Below, in pieces: positions 1 through 6,188 of a stretch of DNA of 15,814 nucleotides (positions within the stretch are counted from its first letter, which is position 1; the number at the start of each line of letters is the position of its first letter). The DNA is taken from the NCBI GenBank assembly GCA_002359025.1, contig DEPZ01000080.1:3210-19023 (forward strand), in the 5' to 3' direction. Both the position numbers and the translations under genes were made by a program. Source of the DNA: Erysipelotrichaceae bacterium UBA3379 (GTDB taxonomy: Bacteria > Bacillota_I > Bacilli_A > Erysipelotrichales > Coprobacillaceae). Under the pieces are notes generated by a model, which saw only the letters and a list, made by a program, of their open reading frames with translations, was not told the origin of the DNA and searched no databases.

Positions 1-1223
1 ATCTGATACCCATTTTTTAAATGATTCTTCACATTATACATCGTCTTATCAGCTTGTAAAAAAACATCATTATAATCATCAGTTGTCTTTGCTATAACAA
101 CACCTATACTAGCTGATATCCCAATAGAATACAAATACTTCATACCTTGACAAGCAAATAATCTCTCACATAACTCTACAGCATCACTTTTTACAATATC
201 ATGAACATATACACAAAATTCATCTCCACCAAATCTTGCAATAATATCATCTTTTCTAAAGTTCATTCTTAATATATGAGCAAACTGCTGTAAAACAAGA
301 TCCCCAAAATCATGTCCCTTACGATCATTAATCATCTTAAAGTTATCTAAATCAATCATAAACAAACCATGGGTTGTTTCATTTCTTGAACTATACAATG
401 TCTTTAGTTTTTCCTTTAACCCTTCTCGATTATAAGTCAAAGTTAATGAATCAATTATATTTTCTGTCTTCAGTCTTCTATTTTGTTTAACTATATCATC
501 AATATTTCTAAATATGCATAAAACATGAGATGGTTTATGAAAAACATCATATTCTATAACATCATAAATCACTTCACACCAATAATAATTATCTGTTACT
601 TTTTTTCTTACTTGTATCAAATGATTTTCACAATCCCCATCTTTATCATGAGAATGTAAACATTGTAAAAGAACATCTTTATATTTCGATTTGATAAGCT
701 TTGCTTCTATCAAAGTATCAGGATACTTCATTTGTTTATATTTCACTTCAAAATTCAAACTATCTTGTGACATATTTGTAATCTCATGCGTCTTTAAATC
801 CACTACCAAAGCCATTGTTCCAGCTCTTTTTAAGATTGTCGTATTCATCTTATTTAATCTTGATATTTCTACATAAGAATCATAAGCACTTGTCATATCT
901 TCTATTATTAACCCGTAAGTCATAACATCTTTATTAACTGGAAATATCTTTACTTCTATATACTTTTTCATTGTATAATCATATTTACAAAAATGAAGAA
1001 TTTGCTCAGACTGAAATACTCTTTCAAAGTAATATATCCAATGATCATCCATAAGACCTTGTGTTAATGCAATCGGCTTATTCAAATAAGTATCACGCGA
1101 TATATTTGTTAATCTTTCCATTGCCTTATTTACAAATGTACACTTTAACTGTTTATCATCTCGTAAATATTTCACAGTTGCATATGCGACGTCCATAATA
1201 TTTAATACATTATTATTAGCCAT
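1..1223 (-). CDS. PAS-GGDEF diguanylate cyclase (C-terminus off window)
   Basis: Likely makes cyclic di-GMP from two GTP. My translation from the ATG at 1221-1223 gives about 407 residues with no stop before the window edge, so the last part of the cyclase domain is missing. The GGDEF motif is intact at about residues 332-336 (context ARFGGDEFCVY). It follows the usual LDNFKMIND...GH..GD signature, and RKDD at 323-326, five residues upstream, matches the RxxD product-inhibition I-site. The LTGLYNR-like motif reads LTLTYNR. Residues 1-270 lack membrane segments and look like two PAS-type sensor domains, a fold-level judgement only, so a cytosolic sensor is inferred. The start is supported by AGGAGA about 7 bases upstream. 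It appears monocistronic, with its own promoter and a dyad in its leader. The input signal is unknown. Confidence 0.93.
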   Translation of the reverse strand, partial: MANNNVLNIMDVAYATVKYLRDDKQLKCTFVNKAMERLTNISRDTYLNKPIALTQGLMDDHWIYYFERVFQSEQILHFCKYDYTMKKYIEVKIFPVNKDVMTYGLIIEDMTSAYDSYVEISRLNKMNTTILKRAGTMALVVDLKTHEITNMSQDSLNFEVKYKQMKYPDTLIEAKLIKSKYKDVLLQCLHSHDKDGDCENHLIQVRKKVTDNYYWCEVIYDVIEYDVFHKPSHVLCIFRNIDDIVKQNRRLKTENIIDSLTLTYNREGLKEKLKTLYSSRNETTHGLFMIDLDNFKMINDRKGHDFGDLVLQQFAHILRMNFRKDDIIARFGGDEFCVYVHDIVKSDAVELCERLFACQGMKYLYSIGISASIGVVIAKTTDDYNDVFLQADKTMYNVKNHLKNGYQ

Positions 1224-1287
1224 AAATCTTCTCCTCTATCATATCCATATATACTGTTAAATCTCACTATACTTACGTGAACAAAAG

Positions 1288-1308
1288 ACAATCTCATTAT
1301 GAGATTGT
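1288..1308. repeat. 21-bp perfect dyad in the cyclase leader
   Basis: Arms ACAATCTCA and TGAGATTGT (9 bp each) surround TTA. It lies about 10-30 nt downstream of the predicted transcription start of the GGDEF gene. It could be a repressor operator or a short leader hairpin. It is not a convincing terminator because only CTTTTG follows on the minus strand. I do not recognise the site; it does not match Fur or PerR boxes. Confidence 0.55.
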
Positions 1309-1324
1309 TATATTGTATATACCT

Positions 1325-1353
1325 ACTCTAACATTTATAAACTTATGTTGCAA
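1325..1353 (-). promoter_or_regulatory. Candidate promoter of the diguanylate cyclase gene
   Basis: On the minus strand, TTGCAA (1348-1353) and TAGAGT (1325-1330) are separated by 17 bp, with TG one base before the -10 (extended -10). This predicts a leader of about 95 nt. The -10 matches only 4 of 6 consensus bases, so this is a moderate call. Confidence 0.45.
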
Positions 1354-1410
1354 CGATAATAGTTATACTTTATTTGTATATATTTAATTCTAAAAAACTC
1401 CCTATTTATC

Positions 1411-1451
1411 GACAAAAAATGCATTCTTTAAATACAAACAGAATGCATTTT
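1411..1451 (-). terminator. Rho-independent terminator of the MFS-M20-DUF554 operon
   Basis: The 11-bp arms at 1416-1426 and 1441-1451 (AAAATGCATTC / GAATGCATTTT) form a stem with a 14-nt loop, followed on the minus strand by a T-rich run. The first arm overlaps the stop codon of the DUF554 gene. Confidence 0.8.
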
Positions 1452-2133
1452 ATATAAATAATATAACCAAATAATAAATAATTGGACCAAGTAACGCTAA
1501 AAGATAATTTGCTATTCTCATCTCAATAATCCCAAGCAAATCTAAAGACATACCAACAATTAATAATGAACCAATAGCCCCTATTTCATGAATAACATCA
1601 GGTGCTAAGATAGGCTGTAAAAATCCAGCACATAAAAAGATTAAACTTTCATAGATAAAAACAAATACACCACTCAATGCTACAGAAGGACCATAAACCA
1701 CACCATAAATAAGTGAACTTATGATATCTAATATAATTTTAATAATCATGATATTTGCATCATTTTGTAGACCTATATTTAAAGGTCCTACAATAGCCAT
1801 AGAACCCACACACTGTATCATAAAAACAGTAATAAAGCCTTCAACAGAAAAATGATTCTTTAACCACTGTATAGACTGAAAGAGAGATCCAAGTTTTTGA
1901 AATCTCTCATCCAAATCTAATTTCACACCTATAAAGGCTCCTACAATACAACTTGCAAGCATTAACATTGTATTTTTTGTTTCTATAGCTCCTCGTATAC
2001 CTACAATAAGTATACATAAATTCACTATTAATAATATATGTCTTAATTGTTTTTGTGATATGAATCTTTTTATATATTGGCTGACCAAGCCAGCCAATAT
2101 AATCCCTATCATATCAATAACTATATAAATCAT
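1450..2133 (-). CDS. DUF554 family membrane protein (YdfK-like)
   Basis: An integral membrane protein of 227 residues, close to the usual length of the DUF554/YdfK family, whose function is unknown. Six or seven hydrophobic segments are visible. Family-like motifs are GAFIGVKLDLDERFQKLG at 65-82, EGF followed by CVGSMAIVGPLNIGL at about 98-122, and EIGAIGSLLIVG at 183-194. The ATG follows the M20 stop codon directly (TAAATG) and there is no good Shine-Dalgarno sequence, so translation is probably coupled to the upstream gene. It is the last gene of a three-gene operon with an MFS carrier and an amidohydrolase and is followed at once by a terminator. The context suggests a part in transport or membrane handling of the same compound, but that is inference. 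Confidence 0.88.
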   Translation of the reverse strand: MIYIVIDMIGIILAGLVSQYIKRFISQKQLRHILLIVNLCILIVGIRGAIETKNTMLMLASCIVGAFIGVKLDLDERFQKLGSLFQSIQWLKNHFSVEGFITVFMIQCVGSMAIVGPLNIGLQNDANIMIIKIILDIISSLIYGVVYGPSVALSGVFVFIYESLIFLCAGFLQPILAPDVIHEIGAIGSLLIVGMSLDLLGIIEMRIANYLLALLGPIIYYLVILFI

Positions 2134-3306
2134 TTATTTTAAGAAATTTAAAACTGTTTGAACTTCAGCTTTAACACCATTGATCATTGATTCATCAATG
2201 ATTCTAAACTTAGGATGATGATTAGCAAATTCGCAACCTTGTTCTACACTTCCTCCACCTAGAAATGCAAAGCATACAGGCGCAATATTTCTATAATAAG
2301 CAAAGTCTTCACTTGCACTAGAAATAGTTGTTTCAAAAACTTGAGAATCTCCTAATGCTTCTTTTGCACTATCAAAGACAACTTTAGAGAAGTCTTTATC
2401 ATTGATAATTGCAGGATATGAGAAGATATAATCTAAATCATATGTTGCTCCATAAGTAGAACATGTATTTTCAATAATATCTTGAATTCTCTTTGCTACT
2501 TTTTGTCTTGTTTCTTCATTTACTGTTCTTATTGAACAACTCATATAGGCTTTATCTGGAATGATATTTGGTGCATCACCAGATTTAAATTCACCTACTG
2601 ATACAACAACCAATTCTCCTGGTGTTGTATAACGTGAAGGGATTGTTTGTAATTGTGAAACAACTTGTGTTCCAACAATAATTGGATCAATACCATTTTG
2701 AGGCATAGAACCATGACTACCTTTCCCTTGAATATTTAAGAAGAACCCATCAGCGGCAGTTGTTGCAGGACCTTCTAAAACCATGTGTAATGTTCCAGCT
2801 TCTAATCTAGGAATAATATGCAATCCTAAAACTGCATCAACCCCATCTAATAAACCAGTTTCAATAATTTCTTTAGCTCCACCAGGATTCTTTTCCTCTG
2901 CATGTTGAAAGATAAATTTCACAGTTCCATGTAATTGATCTTGTAAAGATGAAAGAACTTTTGCTGTCGCAAGTAACATAGCAGTATGAGTATCATGACC
3001 ACATGTATGAGCTACATCTTTTACAACAGACTTAAATTCGATATCTCCTTCTTCTTGCATTGGTAAAGCATCCATATCTGCTCTTAATAAGATTGTTTTT
3101 CCTTCATATTTTCCTTTTAATGTTCCTAGTACACTTGTTGGTGTAGGTCTAACAATCTCTATATTTCCAAAACTCTTTAAATGATCTTCAACATATTGAG
3201 CTGTTTGATATTCTTCAAAAGATAATTCTGGATTTTGATGAATATGATGTCTCCATTCAATCATTTCATCTACTGGAATAAGATCAAACCATTCTTTCAT
3301 AATCAT
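2134..3306 (-). CDS. M20 family metallo-amidohydrolase (N-acyl amino acid / hippurate hydrolase type)
   Basis: Predicted cytoplasmic dinuclear metal hydrolase that cleaves the amide bond of N-acyl amino acids or related small amides. The translation shows the M20D pattern (numbering from the GTG three bases further upstream): RADMDALP at 76-83, HTCGHDTHTA at 101-110 (C103 and H105 as metal ligands), HAEE at 136-139 (E138 catalytic, E139 ligand), GLH with H164, GKGSHGS at 195-201 in the dimerisation domain, SEDFAYY at 333-339 and NHHPKF at 363-368. No ligand is missing and the length of about 390 is standard. A GTG at 3307-3309 also opens the frame. The ATG at 3304-3306 sits 7 nt after AGGAAGG and is the better start. 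It begins 12 bp after the MFS stop and abuts the DUF554 gene. The true substrate cannot be read from sequence. Confidence 0.93.
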   Translation of the reverse strand: MIMKEWFDLIPVDEMIEWRHHIHQNPELSFEEYQTAQYVEDHLKSFGNIEIVRPTPTSVLGTLKGKYEGKTILLRADMDALPMQEEGDIEFKSVVKDVAHTCGHDTHTAMLLATAKVLSSLQDQLHGTVKFIFQHAEEKNPGGAKEIIETGLLDGVDAVLGLHIIPRLEAGTLHMVLEGPATTAADGFFLNIQGKGSHGSMPQNGIDPIIVGTQVVSQLQTIPSRYTTPGELVVVSVGEFKSGDAPNIIPDKAYMSCSIRTVNEETRQKVAKRIQDIIENTCSTYGATYDLDYIFSYPAIINDKDFSKVVFDSAKEALGDSQVFETTISSASEDFAYYRNIAPVCFAFLGGGSVEQGCEFANHHPKFRIIDESMINGVKAEVQTVLNFLK

Positions 3307-3318
3307 CACACTTCCTTC

Positions 3319-4503
3319 CTAAATATTTTCTGGTTTTTTAACTAATAAAGCAAATATACCAGAAATTAACATACATACTGCTAATACGATAAATGAGAAG
3401 AAATAACTGCTTTCTCCAGCAAATGCACTCACTAATTGTGGAGAGACAATTCCTCCAACAAATGCACCAATATTTAATACAGCGAAAGCTGAACCAATAA
3501 TTTTTCTTGGAATTAATTGATATGGTAAAGATAATAAACCTGCAAATGCAACCATCATCAAGAAATCACCTACATATAATGCAGCAATTGATAATTGATA
3601 AAATGGTGAACTAATAAAAACTACGATACAAATTGCAGTGAATACTGAACTCCAGAAAATGAATTTTTGTTCTTTTCCTTTAAAGTATTTTGTAATCACT
3701 GAACCACTGATTGCAGTTGCAATAGTCATAACAACATAGAAACCTACCATAACAGTACTTAATAAAGATGAATCTTGAATGTTAAAGTTAACTGCAAATA
3801 CATTTGGTAACCAGAACATTAAAGCAACACCAACTAAGTTACTAAATAAAATAGCGACTGCTAATAAAAGAGTATTTTTATTTTTCCAAGCATCAAAGAA
3901 TCCTACTTTGTTTTCAGGAGTTGCTTGTTGAACAGTTTTTTGTTTATTTTCTTTTAAGAAGAAAATAACAAGAATTAATGCAACTAAATAACCACCAGAT
4001 AAGAAATAATAAGCGTTATGCCAATTTGAATTAATAATCGCTTGTCCTACTGTACTTGCTAAAATACCACCAATACCAGCTGTTGCAATAACAATTGATT
4101 GTACTTTTGCACATTGATCAGCTTGGAAATTTTCACTAATGATTTTTGGTGATCCATTAGTATATCCAGCATGTCCAAAACCAACCATAAATCTTAAGAA
4201 TAAGATAGCTGCTAAACTACTTACATTTCCAAATAAGAATGAGAAAATAACTAACATAGTTAAAGAAATAACAACGAATTTCTTATAACCAAAGCGATCA
4301 ACTAACCATCCTCCAGGAATAGTTACTAAAATAAAACTCACATAGAATACAGAAGATAAGTTACCAACTTGTGCTTTTGTAAATCCATAAGTACTGATTA
4401 ACTTATTTGCTGTAAATCCAATCATACTTTTATCGAGATTCGCAAAGATTCCAATAAGGAATACAATACCGAACACGATCCATTCTTTTTTCGTAAACTT
4501 CAT
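3319..4503 (-). CDS. MFS transporter, anion:cation symporter-like
   Basis: Predicted secondary transporter of 394 residues with about 12 membrane segments split by a charged loop (ENKQKTVQQATPENK) near the middle. TM1 carries NLDKSMIGF, resembling the YLDR motif of the ACS branch of the major facilitator superfamily. Motif A is clear at about residues 65-75 (GWLVDRFGYKK). The reading frame is open upstream to 4572. The ATG at 4501-4503 is preferred because GGAGG lies 8 nt before it, inside the upstream extension. It is first in an operon with the M20 amidohydrolase and DUF554, so it probably moves the hydrolase's substrate or product; this is inference. The operon promoter has MerR-type geometry. 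Drug efflux is an alternative, but the paired hydrolase favours uptake of an organic anion or acylated compound. Confidence 0.9.
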   Translation of the reverse strand: MKFTKKEWIVFGIVFLIGIFANLDKSMIGFTANKLISTYGFTKAQVGNLSSVFYVSFILVTIPGGWLVDRFGYKKFVVISLTMLVIFSFLFGNVSSLAAILFLRFMVGFGHAGYTNGSPKIISENFQADQCAKVQSIVIATAGIGGILASTVGQAIINSNWHNAYYFLSGGYLVALILVIFFLKENKQKTVQQATPENKVGFFDAWKNKNTLLLAVAILFSNLVGVALMFWLPNVFAVNFNIQDSSLLSTVMVGFYVVMTIATAISGSVITKYFKGKEQKFIFWSSVFTAICIVVFISSPFYQLSIAALYVGDFLMMVAFAGLLSLPYQLIPRKIIGSAFAVLNIGAFVGGIVSPQLVSAFAGESSYFFSFIVLAVCMLISGIFALLVKKPENI

Positions 4504-4599
4504 ATATAAAACCTCCAATGTTATTGAAAGAATACCAACAACATTCTCACTTTTATAACATTTAAGATTCAACTTTCATACCCCAAGTTACCCTAATTA

Positions 4600-4635
4600 T
4601 CACAAAAACAAGAATCTCCGGTGTTCTTTTCGTGA
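4600..4635 (-). other. Possible leader hairpin of the MFS operon
   Basis: On the minus strand TCAC + GAAAA + GAA can pair with TTC + TTTTT + GTGA across the loop CACCGGAGA, with a small bulge on the 3' side. It starts almost at the predicted transcription start. The U-rich 3' arm makes it weakly terminator-like, but the stem is poor in G and C. Confidence 0.3.
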
Positions 4636-4638
4636 GTT

Positions 4639-4669
4639 ATATTACACCTTCAATTAACTTGAGTGTCAA
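4639..4669 (-). promoter_or_regulatory. MerR-type promoter/operator of the MFS-M20-DUF554 operon
   Basis: On the minus strand a perfect TTGACA (4664-4669) and TAATAT (4639-4644) are separated by 19 bp rather than the usual 17. The spacer contains a short dyad, TCAA-GTTAA-TTGA (4650-4662), reminiscent of the SoxR-box core. A long spacer with a dyad inside is the hallmark of MerR-family-activated promoters, and a MerR gene ends less than 200 bp upstream. The predicted leader is about 130 nt. Confidence 0.75.
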
Positions 4670-4770
4670 CAATTTTAAAAATATTTTTTTCATCGTATTT
4701 TTGTTATTATTAGACAAATATTTCTCTTTAACATAAATATATATCATTTATTATATTTTCCATATAAAAA

Positions 4771-4801
4771 ACTATCAATCACCTTGAGAGTTACCTTTCA
4801 A
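4771..4801 (-). promoter_or_regulatory. Possible second MerR-type site upstream of the MFS operon promoter
   Basis: An 18-bp dyad at 4784-4801, TTGAGAG-TTAC-CTTTCAA on the plus strand, has 6 of 7 paired positions. On the minus strand TTGAAA (4796-4801) and GATAGT (4771-4776) are again 19 bp apart. The -10 is poor, so it may be an auxiliary regulator site rather than a promoter. Confidence 0.35.
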
Positions 4802-4828
4802 AATATAACCAATATTTACCATATAAAC

Positions 4829-4851
4829 AAAAAAAGGCATTTAAGCCTTTT
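4829..4851 (-). terminator. Terminator of the deformylase-MerR operon
   Basis: On the minus strand AAAAGGC-TTAAAT-GCCTTTT is followed by TTT (arms 4832-4838 and 4845-4851). The stem overlaps the stop codon of the MerR gene. Confidence 0.8.
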
Positions 4852-5677
4852 AATCATTTGAAGTATTCATCTTTCGATAAGGTACCCAAACAAGATGAGA
4901 CAACATATAATCATTATAATCATTCCATCTTGCAAAGATAACACGCGATACACTTTCTCCACATATTTCTAATTGATTCTCTCTTGCAAAATCAACAACC
5001 ATTTTACTAGTTTCAGCCATATCTGTTGACTCAGTTGCTTCATAATAGAACAAAATAGCTGGACAACTTTCATAGAAAGTGACAATATCACTTTCTCTAA
5101 CACCTATAAATTCAGCAGTACGCTGATCTAAACAAAAACCAAAATCAAATTCTTCTCCTTGATTCATCATCACCTCTATTGATGCTGAACCAGACATAAA
5201 AGGTAAATCAGCATATTTTAACCAACGTGTCAACTCTTCTTGTACACGTTTGTCTTGTATCAATTCACGATTTCTTTGATAACTTAAACGATAGAGCGCA
5301 GGTCTTGTTCCTAAAAAACAACCTTGTTTGGCATGTTGTGCTTCTATCATACATGACATAGTTGCATGAACACTATTCAGCTTTAAATTCAAATAAAAAG
5401 CTTCATTCATTAAAATCTGTTCTTGTGTCATAAGTGATTCATAAACATCATGCATTGTATATTCATTCATAATATCTTTAATATCTTGAAGATGATATCC
5501 ATATTTTTGATACTTTTGTAGATTTAAAAGATTATTGATTTGAATAATATCAAAATATCTGTAATGAGAATCTTCTTCTTTATAAGGTCTAATGATACCT
5601 TTCTTTTCATAATTTCTTATTGTTTCTGGACTAATACCTAGTATTTTTGCAATTTCACCTATTTTATATGTTTTCAT
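4850..5677 (-). CDS. MerR family regulator with GyrI-like effector-binding domain
   Basis: Transcription factor of 275 residues. Residues 1-70 are a typical MerR winged helix (YKIGEIAKILGISPETIRNYEKKGII, then SHYRYFD). A helical dimerisation region follows to about 115. Residues from about 120 to the end resemble the GyrI/BmrR effector-binding fold, ending MLSHLVWVPYRK, which usually binds hydrophobic or cationic small molecules. It has no metal-type cysteine cluster in the classical position, so a small-molecule ligand is more likely than a metal. The ATG overlaps the deformylase stop (ATGA, 5674-5677), indicating translational coupling. It sits directly upstream of, and on the same strand as, an operon whose promoter has the 19-bp spacer activated by MerR proteins; that operon is the likely target. 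The ligand is unknown. Confidence 0.92.
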   Translation of the reverse strand: MKTYKIGEIAKILGISPETIRNYEKKGIIRPYKEEDSHYRYFDIIQINNLLNLQKYQKYGYHLQDIKDIMNEYTMHDVYESLMTQEQILMNEAFYLNLKLNSVHATMSCMIEAQHAKQGCFLGTRPALYRLSYQRNRELIQDKRVQEELTRWLKYADLPFMSGSASIEVMMNQGEEFDFGFCLDQRTAEFIGVRESDIVTFYESCPAILFYYEATESTDMAETSKMVVDFARENQLEICGESVSRVIFARWNDYNDYMLSHLVWVPYRKMNTSND

Positions 5678-6090
5678 ACTAATATACCATCTAAATGATC
5701 GAGTTCATGTTGTACAACTTGTGCATCTAAACCTTTAAAAGTCTTGATCTTCTTTTTCCAATTCTCATCAAGATATTCAATTTTAATTTGAGGATATCTT
5801 TTTGCTGTATGTGTATGTTTATGACAAATACATGCTTCATCAGCTTCAAATACATGACCTGATGTAGAAAGAATACGTGGATTAAACATCACCATATATT
5901 CATCTGTATCTACTTTGCGAATAGCAATAATTCTTTTTAATACACCTATAATATTAGCCGCTACCCCATAACAATTCTCATACTGTTTCATTGTATCTAT
6001 TAAATCATCTTTTATATATATATCTTCTTTTGTTGCATCTATAGATTTTTGCGATAGTATAAATTGATCTTTAACAACCTCTTTTATCAT
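5674..6090 (-). CDS. def: Peptide deformylase-like metallohydrolase, variant motif 2
   Basis: Belongs to the short (about 136 residue) Gram-positive peptide deformylase-like group, which removes N-formyl groups from methionine or related N-acyl peptides. All three motifs can be placed in 138 residues. Motif 1 is YGVAAN at 41-46, with Asn where classical enzymes have Gln, as is usual in this group. Motif 2 is EACICH at 85-90 instead of EGCLSL, keeping the metal-binding Cys (C87). Motif 3 is intact, QHELDH, with H128, E129 and H132. The ATG at 6088-6090 has AAAAGGAG 9 nt upstream. It overlaps the MerR regulator by 4 bp and has its own promoter. The altered motif 2 and the regulatory partner suggest a specialised deacylase rather than the housekeeping enzyme; this is inference, and the symbol marks the family only. 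Confidence 0.85.
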   Translation of the reverse strand: MIKEVVKDQFILSQKSIDATKEDIYIKDDLIDTMKQYENCYGVAANIIGVLKRIIAIRKVDTDEYMVMFNPRILSTSGHVFEADEACICHKHTHTAKRYPQIKIEYLDENWKKKIKTFKGLDAQVVQHELDHLDGILV

Positions 6091-6113
6091 TATGTCATAC
6101 TCCTTTTTTTAAG

Positions 6114-6122
6114 ATTATAACA
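6114..6122 (-). promoter_or_regulatory. Extended -10 promoter of the deformylase-MerR operon
   Basis: Minus-strand TGTTATAAT is a consensus extended -10 (hexamer at 6114-6119). No good -35 lies 17 bp upstream. The same nonamer occurs before the M18 aminopeptidase and second permease genes. Confidence 0.6.
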
Positions 6123-6132
6123 TGACGTACAC

Positions 6133-6155
6133 AAAAAAAGAAGCCTAAGCTTCTT
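6133..6155 (-). terminator. Terminator of the first APC permease gene
   Basis: On the minus strand AAGAAGC-TTAG-GCTTCTT is followed by TTTTT (arms 6138-6144 and 6149-6155). It separates the permease from the deformylase promoter immediately downstream. Confidence 0.85.
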
Positions 6156-6188
6156 ATATATACAGACGATTTCAAACCTCTTTTATAC

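Larger units (their letters stand above)
4504..4849. other. 346-bp intergenic region between MFS operon and MerR gene
   Basis: It holds, in minus-strand order, the MerR terminator, an 18-bp dyad with a possible second MerR-type promoter (4771-4801), an AT-rich stretch, the strong 19-bp-spacer promoter (4639-4669), a possible leader hairpin and the MFS ribosome binding site. I see no convincing gene in it; a 36-codon minus-strand frame lacks a ribosome binding site. Confidence 0.6.

Noticed and set aside
691..876. Plus-strand 61-codon frame
   Set aside because: Antisense to the diguanylate cyclase gene, whose protein motifs are clear; no ribosome binding site evidence.
4504..4572. N-terminal extension of the MFS protein to a TTG at 4572
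   Set aside because: The extension contains the GGAGG that serves the ATG at 4503 and adds a non-conserved, non-hydrophobic stretch.
4504..4640. Riboswitch or T-box in the MFS leader
   Set aside because: The leader is long enough for a small riboswitch, but I see no T-box sequence, no conserved core of a known class and no strong terminator before the start codon.
4651..4760. Minus-strand 36-codon frame upstream of the MFS operon (starting MIYIYVKEK)
   Set aside because: No ribosome binding site, and it runs through the -35 and spacer of the operon promoter; low-complexity AT-rich codons.
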